Shown piece by piece: positions 46,664-55,122 of a stretch of DNA of 64,000 nt (its first letter is position 1; the number at the start of each line of letters is the position of its first letter). Under the pieces are notes generated by a model. It had not been told where the DNA came from and did no database searches. It saw only the letters and a program-made list of their open reading frames with translations. Origin of the DNA: Paenibacillus sp. LHD-38 (lineage in GTDB: Bacteria; Bacillota; Bacilli; Paenibacillales; Paenibacillaceae); assembly GCF_031157315.1 (NCBI RefSeq), contig NZ_JAVIFU010000001.1, positions 248,001 through 312,000 of the forward strand. Reading direction: 5' to 3'. The translations under genes were made by a program, and so were the position numbers.

Positions 46664-47944
46664 TTGACGGTAACGGCGATTGTAGGGGCGAACTGGGGAG
46701 ATGAAGGCAAGGGAAAAATGACGGATGCGCTGGCGGCAAAGTCCTCTTTTGTCGTACGGTACCAAGGCGGCAGCAATGCCGGACATACGATTATAAACAG
46801 CTACGGAAAATTTGCGCTCCATATGCTGCCATCCGGTGTTTTTTATCCGGCGATTACGAACGTTATCGGCCCAGGTACGGCACTCGATATTGATGTGCTG
46901 CTGCGGGAGCGCGATGAACTGCTCAGCAGAGGCGTTCCCGAGCCTCGCATCCGAATATCGGAACGGGCGCAGGTCGTGCTTCCGATTCACCGGCTGTTCG
47001 ATGAGCTGGAGGAGACGCGGCTCGGCGAGAAGAGCTTTGGATCGACCAAGCGCGGAATTGCTCCATTTTATGCAGATAAATATGCAAAGCTTGGCGTTCA
47101 GGTTGCGGATTTATTCGAGGAGGAGCGGCTGCTGAAGCGTCTCGAACAATCATTGGCTGCGAAAAATATTGTTCTGGAGCAGCTATACAACCGCAAGCCA
47201 ATTCACGCAAGCGAGCTGCTGCCTGAGCTGCGCAGTCAAGCAGAGAAGCTGAGACCGTATGTATGCGATACAAGCAGTCTTCTCCATGACGCTTATCGTA
47301 ACGGAGAGACGATTTTGCTGGAGGGACAGCTTGGCGCATTGCGTGACCCCGACCACGGCATTTATCCGTATTCGACCTCTTCATCGACGCTGGCTGGTTT
47401 TGCGCCGGTCGGTGCGGGACTGCCGCCTTATGCGATTACGCGAATTATTGCGGTAGTAAAAGCGTATTCCAGCTGCGTGGGAGCGGGCCCTTTTGTTAGC
47501 GAGTTGATGGGCGAAGAAGCGGATCAGCTGCGCCGATTGGGCGGCGACGCCGGAGAATTCGGAGCAACGACGGGAAGGCCACGCCGAGTGGGTTGGTTTG
47601 ATGCGGTTGCTACGCGATACGGCTGCATGCTTCAAGGAGCTACGGAGGCTGCGCTTACGAATCTCGATGTGCTCGGCTACTTAGAGGAAATCCCGGTTTG
47701 CGTCGGCTATGAGCTGGATGGGCGAATCGTGAAGGATTCGTTTCCCGTAACGGGTAAGCTGCAAGAAGCGAAGCCGGTCTTGGAGCGCCTACCCGGATGG
47801 AGATTCGACATCTCGCACATACGCAGGTTCGAGGATTTGCCCGAGTCGGCGCAGCAGTATGTTCGTTTTGTAGAAGCTTCCATTGGCGTAAAGGTCGGAA
47901 GCGTATCGGTTGGGCCAAAACGCGAGCAGCTCATTACGCTCTAA
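46664..47944 (+). CDS. purA: Adenylosuccinate synthetase
   Basis: A 426-residue enzyme joining IMP and aspartate with GTP on the way to AMP. Catalytic Asp13 (NWGDEGKGK) and His41 (SNAGHTI) sit at the standard positions, and the aspartate loop GATTGRPRR is intact. The usual TTRVG before GPF reads SSCVG here, a departure from the common family sequence. TTG 46664 is set by GGAGGCGA (46651-46658). Standing alone behind a LysR regulator beside a nitrogen-scavenging locus is unusual for a housekeeping purA, so this may be a second, regulated copy. That cannot be settled from the window. Confidence 0.9.
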   Translation: MTVTAIVGANWGDEGKGKMTDALAAKSSFVVRYQGGSNAGHTIINSYGKFALHMLPSGVFYPAITNVIGPGTALDIDVLLRERDELLSRGVPEPRIRISERAQVVLPIHRLFDELEETRLGEKSFGSTKRGIAPFYADKYAKLGVQVADLFEEERLLKRLEQSLAAKNIVLEQLYNRKPIHASELLPELRSQAEKLRPYVCDTSSLLHDAYRNGETILLEGQLGALRDPDHGIYPYSTSSSTLAGFAPVGAGLPPYAITRIIAVVKAYSSCVGAGPFVSELMGEEADQLRRLGGDAGEFGATTGRPRRVGWFDAVATRYGCMLQGATEAALTNLDVLGYLEEIPVCVGYELDGRIVKDSFPVTGKLQEAKPVLERLPGWRFDISHIRRFEDLPESAQQYVRFVEASIGVKVGSVSVGPKREQLITL

Positions 47945-48165
47945 CGAATAGGAGATCATCTCCTTAGTTGGCAGCCCAACCGGTAAGGGAAATAAAGTTC
48001 TTTAATTATTTGTTATCACAATTCAGAGCCAGTGGACATAAAAAAGATGACCCCTGATGAATTCGAGGGTCATCTTCTGGCAGCTTATCTCCGCGGTGGT
48101 TTGTTTAAACCGTTCACAATCCGGGTCACTGTTCAGCTTTGCCGGAGGGTACAATAAAAAATAAA
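47945..48165. other. Gap after purA with hairpins, no gene
   Basis: Small inverted repeats AGGAGA-TCA-TCTCCT (47950-47964) and GTTGG-CAGC-CCAAC follow the purA stop. AAGATGACCC (48044-48053) pairs with GGGTCATCTT (48066-48075). The T-tract of that hairpin is on the minus strand, so it would stop transcripts coming from the right, yet no minus-strand gene is seen there. Nothing else is recognised. Confidence 0.5.
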
Positions 48166-48207
48166 TTGAACATGAAATAACGCTATGATATAATCGATAG
48201 CGTTATT
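48166..48207 (+). promoter_or_regulatory. helD promoter with palindromic operator over the -10
   Basis: TTGAAC (48166-48171) and TATAAT (48189-48194) have ideal 17-base spacing with an extended -10 TG. The perfect inverted repeat AATAACGCTA (48176-48185) / TAGCGTTATT (48198-48207) brackets the -10 box. A dimeric repressor bound there would block the promoter. Confidence 0.7.
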
Positions 48208-48329
48208 GACAAATTAAATTAAATAGTGCGTACAGTTTTATTCCTACTTTAATTGTACATCTGGCACTTCAATTTGTCAATGCTCTTTTTTTATCCCAGA
48301 AAAAGGAAAAAGGAGTGTGTTCGGGAGAG

Positions 48330-50747
48330 ATGGAAACGAAGGATTGGCGGCAGGAACAGGAGCGGCAGGAACGGGTCAGGAACAAGCTGCAGGCGAGAAT
48401 CGCCGAACTGGAGCCGGAGGTTGCCGGGCTGCGCGATCAAGCTACGGACATCCGCAAGCGGTTTTGGGAAGAAGTTACGATCAACACAAGCACGTACGAA
48501 GATTTCGAAGAGACTTTCTATACGATTAACCAGCAGTCCGCGGTATTGGCCGAACGGGAGCGCGGCCACGAGCTGTTGACGGAGCAATGGAAAAGCATGA
48601 ACCGTCTGCTCCAGTCTCCTTATTTTGGACGCATCGACTTTCAGGAGGATGGCCTGGACCTCAGCGAGCAGATCTATATCGGCGTATCTTCCTTCGTCGA
48701 CGAAGATGGATTGAGCTTTCTGATCTATGACTGGCGTACGCCAATCGCTAGCCTGTACTACGACTACTCCCCCGGCCTGGCGTCTTATGTCACGCCGGCC
48801 GGACGAATCGAAGGGACGATGGAGCTCAAACGGCAGTTTCAGATTCAAAACGGGCAAATCCGCAACATGTTTGACGCGAGCGAAACGATCGGAGACGAAT
48901 TGCTGCAGCAAGTGCTCGGCAAAGGTGCGGACTCGCAAATGAAGAGTATCGTGGCAACCATCCAGAAGGAACAAAACGCCATCATCCGCAATGACAAAAG
49001 CCGGATGCTTATCGTACAAGGGGCTGCCGGCAGCGGTAAGACTTCCGCGGCATTGCAGCGGGTGGCGTACTTGCTGTACAAACACCGTCAGACGATCAAG
49101 GCTGATCAGATCGTTCTTTTCTCACCGAATCCGATGTTTACCAGTTATATCTCCACCGTCCTTCCGGAGCTCGGTGAAGAGAATATGCAGCAGACGACTT
49201 TTCAAGAATATCTCGACTATTGGCTAGGTTCTTCGTTACGGCCGGAGGATTCTTTTGATCAGATCGAATATGTTCTGACCGCACAAGGAGCGCCGGGGTA
49301 TGAGGCTCGTCTTCAGGGGATCGAGTATAAAGCTTCCGAGGCCTTCCTGCAAGCCCTGCAGAACTATGGAATGTGGCTGGGACGGGAAGGCATGCGATTC
49401 AACGGTATTCGGATTCGAGACCGCGATTTGATTACCGCGGAGCGAATGAGAGCGGAATTTTACGGTTATGACCGTTCCCTGCCGTTGCTCAATCGTGTCG
49501 TTCTCTTACAGGAATGGCTGCTGAATGAACTGGCTTTGCTGGAACGCATGGAACGGGAAGCGCCTTGGGTACAGGAAGAGTTGAATTATCTCGACACCGA
49601 TCAGTACGCGGAAGTCTTCGGAATGCTGCATAAAGAGAAGGAAGTATTCGACGTTGCGGAACAATACGCCACAGTTCGCGAGAAAATTAACAACAAGCGC
49701 CGGGAAGATGAAGGCGACTTTGACTACGCCCAGAGGGAGGAAGATCTGCTCCGCCGAAGGATCGTGAAAGAAAGCTTTAAACCGCTAAGGAAAAGTGTGA
49801 AGAAATTCTCGTTTGTAGATGTCAAAGGCATATATGGCCAATTGTTTGAGGGCGAAGCCGCTTATCGGGAGAAAACGAATGGGGCCTTCATCCCCCCGCT
49901 GTGGCCTGAAATATGCAAGCAAACCAAGGATAACCTGCTCCGGAACGAGTTGTTCCATGAGGATGCGACTCCGTATTTATATGTAAAAGAACTGATCGAA
50001 GGCGTCCGGACGAACACGGAAATCCGGTATGTCTTCGTTGATGAGGGTCAGGATTATTCGTCGTTTCAATATGAATATCTAAAAAAGCTGTTTCCCCGTG
50101 CCCGGATGACGGTGCTCGGCGATTTTGGGCAAGCTATCTTCATGCAGGCTACAAGTTTGACCGCATCCGATTCACCGCTGGTCCGCCTTTTCGGCGAAGC
50201 CGAAACAAGCCTTGTCTGCCTGGTACGCAGTTATCGTTCAACCAGGGAGGTTGTTGAATTTACGAAATCGATGCTTCCAGGCGGAGAAGAAATTGAACCG
50301 TTTGAAAGGGGAGGCCAAAAGCCCCTTCTGACGAGACTGGACGGCGGGGAGAAGCGTGATGCGCAAATTCTGGCAGACATCGCGGTGCTCATGGCCGAGG
50401 GCTTCGATTCCATCGCCGTCATTACGAAGACCGCAGCCGAAAGCCGTGAGGCCCATGAATCGTTACGGATTCATGGAGGCGATGCTCTTCAGCTCATTAC
50501 GAAGGAGACGCTGGGCTTTGAAAAAGGAGTGATGGTCATTCCCGTGTATCTCGCCAAGGGTGTCGAGTTCGATGCAGTCTTGGTCTATGATGCTTCGCTT
50601 GAAGCATACGGCCGGGACAACGAACGCAAGCTGCTTTATACGGCGTGTACGCGGGCCATGCACCGGCTTAATCTATACACGACGGGCGATTGGTCGCCGT
50701 TCGTGCAGGCATTGCCTTCGAATTTGTACGAGAAAGCGCCAAATTGA
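48330..50747 (+). CDS. helD: HelD-like RNA polymerase-associated superfamily 1 helicase
   Basis: About 805 residues. The N-terminal part is a coiled coil (RVRNKLQARIAELEPEVAGL), as in HelD proteins that reach into RNA polymerase and release it from nucleic acid. The UvrD-like ATPase follows: Walker A GAAGSGKTS with Lys237, Walker B-type FVDEGQDYS, motif RSYRSTREV, and C-terminal KGVEFDAVLVYDA with YTACTRAMHRL. The start is uncertain: ATG 48330 has GGGAG only two bases before it, and GTG 48315 overlaps AAGGAG. It stands alone behind a promoter with a palindromic operator, so it may be inducible. Some HelD-type proteins give rifamycin resistance; no direct sign of that is seen. Confidence 0.88.
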   Translation: METKDWRQEQERQERVRNKLQARIAELEPEVAGLRDQATDIRKRFWEEVTINTSTYEDFEETFYTINQQSAVLAERERGHELLTEQWKSMNRLLQSPYFGRIDFQEDGLDLSEQIYIGVSSFVDEDGLSFLIYDWRTPIASLYYDYSPGLASYVTPAGRIEGTMELKRQFQIQNGQIRNMFDASETIGDELLQQVLGKGADSQMKSIVATIQKEQNAIIRNDKSRMLIVQGAAGSGKTSAALQRVAYLLYKHRQTIKADQIVLFSPNPMFTSYISTVLPELGEENMQQTTFQEYLDYWLGSSLRPEDSFDQIEYVLTAQGAPGYEARLQGIEYKASEAFLQALQNYGMWLGREGMRFNGIRIRDRDLITAERMRAEFYGYDRSLPLLNRVVLLQEWLLNELALLERMEREAPWVQEELNYLDTDQYAEVFGMLHKEKEVFDVAEQYATVREKINNKRREDEGDFDYAQREEDLLRRRIVKESFKPLRKSVKKFSFVDVKGIYGQLFEGEAAYREKTNGAFIPPLWPEICKQTKDNLLRNELFHEDATPYLYVKELIEGVRTNTEIRYVFVDEGQDYSSFQYEYLKKLFPRARMTVLGDFGQAIFMQATSLTASDSPLVRLFGEAETSLVCLVRSYRSTREVVEFTKSMLPGGEEIEPFERGGQKPLLTRLDGGEKRDAQILADIAVLMAEGFDSIAVITKTAAESREAHESLRIHGGDALQLITKETLGFEKGVMVIPVYLAKGVEFDAVLVYDASLEAYGRDNERKLLYTACTRAMHRLNLYTTGDWSPFVQALPSNLYEKAPN

Positions 50748-50876
50748 CGGATCAGGGTGGCGTCTGCCGCAATAAGCTGCGCTCATGATTCAGCAAATCT
50801 TCGGCGCCATCCTGTAGCCCGTCATCAAGGCCGACACGCGGTAATAGGAGTCGTCGTGTGATTCATGCTATGTAGG

Positions 50877-50915
50877 AAAAAGCAGTATCCTGGCAATCAG
50901 GATACTGCTTTTTCT
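50877..50915. terminator. Bidirectional terminator overlapping the end of the next minus-strand gene
   Basis: AAAAAGCAGTATCCT pairs perfectly with AGGATACTGCTTTTT around seven bases. The minus-strand gene's stop codon (50897-50899) lies in the loop, so its last codons form one arm. Confidence 0.88.
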
Positions 50916-51439
50916 TTGCGCGGCCATAACGTATAGCTAAAGCTGATGACAAAATCGATGCCGAGCACGAGCAGCCAAAATCGCAGCGCTTGAAGCAAAG
51001 CTTCCGTTCGTTCCTCATCGCCAACCATGATAATCATGCCGTACAAAATGAGCGAGCCGATCACCCATGCGAGCAGATGATGCAGCCATCCGTTTCGCTC
51101 ATAGCTCGCATGCTCTTTTCCGTATTTTGGTTTGCCGGCAGGTGCGGGACCGCCGGCGAAGCGGTAGGCGAACCGCTCATCCGCCCATTTAATCATCCGG
51201 TGCCCGAAGGCGATGGAAACGCCGATATATACGGCAGCCAGGCTGTGGGCGAAGGTCGCTTCCGCGCCGCCGCGCAAATCATAAACCGTGGCGATAACCA
51301 ACGCCAGATCAATAAGCGGCGTACTGAATAGGAAGAGCTTACCCAGCTTCTTTAACCGGAAGATATAGCGGCATAATAAGCCAGCGAGTACAAATACCCA
51401 AAAACCAATTTCACAGCCAATAATAAAGGCGGTAATCAT
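50897..51439 (-). CDS. Conserved membrane protein of unknown function
   Basis: About 180 residues with four predicted membrane segments (ITAFIIGCEIGFWVFVLAGL, TPLIDLALVIATVYD, a third around LAAVYIGVSIAFG, and a C-terminal pair). I do not recognise a named function. ATG 51439 is preferred because GAAGGAG lies nine to ten bases upstream; a longer frame from 51511 overlaps the ribokinase region. Its stop falls inside the terminator shared with helD. It is divergent from the ribokinase gene. Confidence 0.75.
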   Translation of the reverse strand: MITAFIIGCEIGFWVFVLAGLLCRYIFRLKKLGKLFLFSTPLIDLALVIATVYDLRGGAEATFAHSLAAVYIGVSIAFGHRMIKWADERFAYRFAGGPAPAGKPKYGKEHASYERNGWLHHLLAWVIGSLILYGMIIMVGDEERTEALLQALRFWLLVLGIDFVISFSYTLWPRKEKAVS

Positions 51440-51514
51440 GTGAATGTCTGCTCCTTCTGTTAAAATAGTGTTGCGATTATCTTGAGTTTCATAATAGAGG
51501 GGATGAGTCAACCT

Positions 51515-52441
51515 ATGAATAAATTGCTCGTGGTTGGAAGCATAAACATGGATATCGTCAGCTCTGTGGGGGAATTTCCGCTTCCAGGCGAAACAATACC
51601 CAGCGTGGCCACATCCTTCTATCCGGGCGGCAAGGGCGCAAATCAGGCCGTTGCCGCTGCCAGGGCAGGAGCCGATTGCGCAATGATTGGCGCGGTAGGC
51701 GAAGACCCTTTTGCCGAAACGCTGCTGGCAGCTTTACAAGAAAATGGAATTGGCATCGATCACATATTACGCAAGCCATGCAGTTCAGGTTTCGCAATTA
51801 TTACCGTAAACGAGGAAGGCGAGAATTATATCGTTTTATCAGAGGGTGCTAACGGACAACTTACGGCATCGGATGCAGCGGCAGGCGCAGGGGAATGGAC
51901 CGATGTGTATGCCGTGCTGCTGCAAAACGAAATTCCGTGGGAGACCACTTTATCGGTTATGAACAGCGCAAGCAGCAGCGGCGCCTGCGTCTTTTATAAT
52001 CCTGCGCCTGCGCGCGCCATACCTCAGAATGTTCTGCCGCTCATCCATACGCTCATACTGAATGAAACGGAGGCGGCGGCCGTTACAGGCTTAGCCGTCA
52101 GCGATGCTGTATCGGCCCAAGCAGCCGCAAATTGGGTTTTGGATAAGGGGACGAAAAACGTCATTATCACGCTGGGCGAGAAGGGCTGTTTTTATCAAAA
52201 TGAACAGGGATCCTCGTATATGATTCCTGCGTTCGCTGTGAAGCCCGTCGACACGACGGCAGCAGGCGATACCTTTTTTGGTGCATACGCGGCAGCAAGC
52301 GCGGATGGCCGATCAGCAGAACAGGCATTAACTTTTGCATCGGCAGCGGCAGCGCTTGCGGTTACGAAGCAGGGCGCGCAAGCTTCGATTCCTGATAAAG
52401 CAGAGATTGAAGCATTTCTTCTGAAAAACAAAGAAAAATAA
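51515..52441 (+). CDS. rbsK: Ribokinase (PfkB family)
   Basis: A 308-residue sugar kinase of the PfkB family. Both signatures are present: GSINMDIV with PGGKGANQAVAAARAGAD in the N-terminal half, and DTTAAGDTFFGAYAAAS near the end with the catalytic Asp before the anion hole. Length and motifs fit ribokinase, which phosphorylates ribose with ATP. ATG 51515 is chosen with GAGGGG about 12 bases before it; ATG 51503 lies directly on that SD. There is no ribose transporter next to it, so another pentose cannot be excluded. Confidence 0.85.
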   Translation: MNKLLVVGSINMDIVSSVGEFPLPGETIPSVATSFYPGGKGANQAVAAARAGADCAMIGAVGEDPFAETLLAALQENGIGIDHILRKPCSSGFAIITVNEEGENYIVLSEGANGQLTASDAAAGAGEWTDVYAVLLQNEIPWETTLSVMNSASSSGACVFYNPAPARAIPQNVLPLIHTLILNETEAAAVTGLAVSDAVSAQAAANWVLDKGTKNVIITLGEKGCFYQNEQGSSYMIPAFAVKPVDTTAAGDTFFGAYAAASADGRSAEQALTFASAAAALAVTKQGAQASIPDKAEIEAFLLKNKEK

Positions 52442-52449
52442 AATGGGGC

Positions 52450-52499
52450 TTGCTAAAACTAATCGTATTAGTTTATTATAAAACTAACGACATTAGTTT
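52450..52499 (+). promoter_or_regulatory. Promoter with two 19 bp palindromic operators (TetR type)
   Basis: AAACTAAT-CGT-ATTAGTTT (52456-52474) and AAACTAAC-GAC-ATTAGTTT (52481-52499) are two copies of one palindrome, 25 bases apart. A likely promoter TTGCTA (52450-52455) and TATTAT (52474-52479) places the first operator in the spacer and the second over the start point. The TetR-type gene two genes downstream is the obvious binder. Confidence 0.8.
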
Positions 52500-52521
52500 T
52501 TATTCGAGGGGGCCGATTGGA

Positions 52522-53232
52522 ATGAGAATGACGCGTGAGAAAACGGTAGTACAGCTGACCTATTTACCGAAGGTATTTCCGGTAAACTGTTATTTGGTTG
52601 AGGAGGAAAATAGCTTAACTTTGGTGGATGCAGCGCTTCCTAATAACGTTAAAGCTATTTTGCAAGCAGCGGAAAAGCTTGGCAAGCCAATTACGCGTAT
52701 CATTTTAACCCATGCTCATGATGACCATATCGGCGCTCTCGACGGATTAAAGGAACTGCTTCCAGGGGTTCAGGTGTTTATTTCCAAAAGAGACGCAAAG
52801 CTGCTCCAAGGCGACCGCTCGCTGGAGCCGGGTGAACCAAGCGGGCCGATCCGCGGCGGCGTACCCAAAAAAGTGCTTACCAAGCCGGATGTATTGCTGC
52901 AGGATGGCGATCGTGTTGGCTCATTGCTCGCAGTAGCCTCACCTGGACATACGCCGGGTTCAATGGCATTCCTTGATACCAGGAACGATATTCTTATTGT
53001 TGGCGATGCATTTCAAACACGAGCAGGCGTCGCGGTTTCCGGGCAGCTGAAGCTGTTATTTCCCTTCCCGGCTATGGCTACATGGGATAAACAAACGAGC
53101 TTGGAATCAGCACGCCGTCTTAGAGATTTAAAGCCCACTCTGCTAGCCGCAGGTCACGGGAATATGATCAATCAGCCGAAGCATTGGATGGAGAAAGCAA
53201 TCTCCGAAGCAGAGCGTTCCTTAGCAAAATAG
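52522..53232 (+). CDS. Metallo-beta-lactamase-fold hydrolase
   Basis: A 236-residue cytoplasmic metallo-hydrolase. The metal ligands are in ILTHAHDDHIGAL, SPGHTPGSM, ILIVGDAF and LLAAGHGNMI, the full set for a binuclear MBL site. ATG 52522 follows GAGGGGG (52506-52512) at nine bases; the longer frame from 52450 would start in the operator. It is the first gene of an operon with a TetR-type regulator and sits behind two operators. The substrate is unknown; a role against a toxic or signalling compound is a guess. Confidence 0.88.
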   Translation: MRMTREKTVVQLTYLPKVFPVNCYLVEEENSLTLVDAALPNNVKAILQAAEKLGKPITRIILTHAHDDHIGALDGLKELLPGVQVFISKRDAKLLQGDRSLEPGEPSGPIRGGVPKKVLTKPDVLLQDGDRVGSLLAVASPGHTPGSMAFLDTRNDILIVGDAFQTRAGVAVSGQLKLLFPFPAMATWDKQTSLESARRLRDLKPTLLAAGHGNMINQPKHWMEKAISEAERSLAK

Positions 53233-53253
53233 AAGATTCAGGGGGATAGCCTC

Positions 53254-53817
53254 ATGTCACCGAGAAGAGGACTAGATTTGTTGACCATTGTGGAAGAGGC
53301 GGCTGCCATCGCAGATGAGCAGGGCATACAAGAAGTAACGCTTGCATCACTGGCGCAGAAGCTTGGCGTACGTTCTCCTTCATTGTATAACCATGTAAAC
53401 GGACTTACTGGTTTGCGGAATCAGCTGGCTATTTACGGTTTAAAGAAGCTGACCGCAGCCATCAATGACTCATTGAAGGATCAAACAGGCGATGAGGCGA
53501 TTCACGCGATTGCATCCGCGTATATTTCTTTTGCAAGATTGCATCCGGGCTTATACGAGCTGACTCTGCGCTCGCCGGATGCGGATGACGAGGAATATGC
53601 CGCAACCGCGCGGGAGCTGGTCGATATATTAGTGTTGACGCTCAGCTATTATAAACTGGACCAGGAGCGGTCCATTCATATTGTAAGGGGCTTGCGCAGC
53701 TTTCTGCATGGCTTCGCATCAATCGAGCAGAAAGGCGGTTTTGGAATGCCGCAGGCTATCGATGAAAGCTTAACAATCACAATCCAAACGTATTTGAACG
53801 GACTTCAAAAGAGCTAG
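53254..53817 (+). CDS. TetR/AcrR-family transcriptional regulator
   Basis: A 187-residue repressor. The N-terminal helix-turn-helix reads VTLASLAQKLGVRSPSLYNH. The C-terminal part resembles the WHG-type TetR ligand domain (SAYISFARLHPGLYELTLRS). It is 21 bases after the metallo-hydrolase gene. Since paired palindromes cover the operon promoter, it should repress itself and the hydrolase until an unknown ligand binds. Confidence 0.9.
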   Translation: MSPRRGLDLLTIVEEAAAIADEQGIQEVTLASLAQKLGVRSPSLYNHVNGLTGLRNQLAIYGLKKLTAAINDSLKDQTGDEAIHAIASAYISFARLHPGLYELTLRSPDADDEEYAATARELVDILVLTLSYYKLDQERSIHIVRGLRSFLHGFASIEQKGGFGMPQAIDESLTITIQTYLNGLQKS

Positions 53818-53823
53818 CAAACT

Positions 53824-53870
53824 AAAAAAAGAGCAGCAGCCTGCTATACAGAGGCTGCCGCTCTTTTTTG
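53824..53870 (+). terminator. Terminator of the hydrolase-TetR operon
   Basis: AAAAAAGAGCAGCAGCCT pairs with AGGCTGCCGCTCTTTTTT with one bulge. Copy 4 of the dispersed element starts right at the end of the T-tract. Confidence 0.9.
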
Positions 53871-53969
53871 AAATATAAGAATTTATAAGTTTTTGTGCTT
53901 ATCGGAATTCTTATATTTCACAGCGAAACGAGCTTTTGCCGCAAAGGACGGCGGCAGCTGTTACGCTTG
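53871..53969 (+). repeat. Dispersed structured element, copy 4
   Basis: AAATATAAGAATT pairs with AATTCTTATATTT, with an inner TTATAAG/CTTAT part, a different stem sequence from copies 1 and 3 with complementarity kept. The 3' half reads CACAGCGAAACGAGC, AAAGGACGGCGGCAGC and TGTTACGCTTG. It ends six bases before the stop of the convergent ROK gene. Confidence 0.87.
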
Positions 53970-53974
53970 GTTCA

Positions 53975-54865
53975 TTAATAAGCTTGCTGAATCAGCGCAG
54001 CAGCGCCGATCAGGCCGGCATCCTGCTGCAGCTGTGCGGGAACGATTGCCGCTTCCCTGCCGGATGGGTTAAGCGCATGCTTGGATACATAATCCCTTAC
54101 CGCGGAGAATAATGGTTCGCCAACCTGCGAAACGCCGCCGCCGATGACGATTTTATTCGGATCCAAAATATTGATAAGCGATACGCAGCCCATGCCGATC
54201 GAAGTGAACACGCGATTGACGAGCTCGGACATGTGCGGATCGCCTTGCGCAGCCAGCTCAAAGGCTTCTTTCGAGGTAACCTCACGGCCCAGCAGCTCCG
54301 TCGCCTGGCGGGCAACGGCTGTACCGGATGCTACGACCTCCCATGGCGTTCCGGCTTGATCAACAAGCATGAAGCCGGCATCGCCTGCGTTGCCGGTCGA
54401 ACCCGTAAGGAGCTTGCCGTGCATAAAGATGCCTGCGCCGATGCCTGTACTGATTGTGATAAAGATAAAATGATCGGAATCCTTGGCTGCTCCGACCCAT
54501 TTCTCGGCCAGCGCGGCAGCGGTAGCGTCGTTCTCCATTTTAATAGGAAGAGGAAGATGCGATTTAAGCTCTTCAACGACGGGAAACCCCCACCAGCTTT
54601 TTAAATTTGGCGGGCAGGTAAGCTCGCCTTTTTGTGTGTTCAGCGGACCGGGAGCACCGACGCCGACGCCTTTTAATGACGCAAGCGAAAGCCCGTTTTG
54701 CTCAGCCAACTGTTTTAGGGCGTCTGCGACCCGTGCAAGCATTACCGCCGGCTCGACCGAAAGATCGGTTTTGAGCGAGCCCTTGGCTATAACCTCTCCT
54801 TGCTCATCCACGAATCCAAATGCTATTTTTGTGCCGCCGATATCAATTCCGATTGCAATACTCAC
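53975..54865 (-). CDS. ROK-family protein, putative sugar kinase
   Basis: A 296-residue ROK protein. The ATP-binding start GIDIGGTKIAFGFVD, the sugar-site MENDATAAALAEKW and the loop TISTGIGAGIF fit a glucokinase-like enzyme. The usual zinc-binding stretch (Glu-x-Gly-His followed by a CxCGxxGC motif) is replaced by NAGDAGFMLVDQ and contains none of the cysteines. The sugar specificity is therefore uncertain. There is no helix-turn-helix, so it is not a ROK repressor. It converges on the TetR operon. Confidence 0.85.
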   Translation of the reverse strand: MSIAIGIDIGGTKIAFGFVDEQGEVIAKGSLKTDLSVEPAVMLARVADALKQLAEQNGLSLASLKGVGVGAPGPLNTQKGELTCPPNLKSWWGFPVVEELKSHLPLPIKMENDATAAALAEKWVGAAKDSDHFIFITISTGIGAGIFMHGKLLTGSTGNAGDAGFMLVDQAGTPWEVVASGTAVARQATELLGREVTSKEAFELAAQGDPHMSELVNRVFTSIGMGCVSLINILDPNKIVIGGGVSQVGEPLFSAVRDYVSKHALNPSGREAAIVPAQLQQDAGLIGAAALIQQAY

Positions 54866-55049
54866 GAAATACCCTCCAATGGTTTGAAAATAATGCTGTA
54901 ACCGTCTGAGAAAAGTCTATCATAATCATCGAATATAAGGAAGAACGCAGCGATTGCCGGCTTGCGGAGCAAGCCTAAATTTGCCTGTAAGTTATACTGT
55001 ACAAATAAGAAGTAGTGTAGTAATATCCTATCAAATGAAGTGCTAGAAA

Positions 55050-55092
55050 GAGAGGATCCTTTGCAGCGCAAGGGGTCCTCTAAGCGTTTTTA
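55050..55092 (+). terminator. Terminator-like hairpin in the MFS gene leader
   Basis: AGAGGATCCTT pairs with AAGGGGTCCTCT (imperfect), followed by AAGCGTTTTTA. It lies 40 bases before the transporter start, so it could be an attenuator, or it could stop read-through from upstream. Confidence 0.5.
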
Positions 55093-55122
55093 AACAACAT
55101 AGCGAAGAAGGTAACTGTCCAA

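Noticed and set aside
46664..47944. PurZ-type (2-aminoadenine pathway) synthetase instead of PurA
   Set aside because: The catalytic Asp13 of PurA is present in WGDEGKGK and no phage genes are nearby.
48100..48330. Rifamycin-associated promoter element upstream of helD
   Set aside because: The palindrome found (AATAACGCTA/TAGCGTTATT) does not resemble the GC-rich actinobacterial element.
48291..49085. 264-codon antisense frame over the start of helD
   Set aside because: It covers the helD promoter-proximal region and Walker A in reverse, has no SD, and shows no known family features.
50748..50876. Possible gene remnant after helD
   Set aside because: No frame longer than a few dozen codons and no recognisable similarity; left as intergenic.
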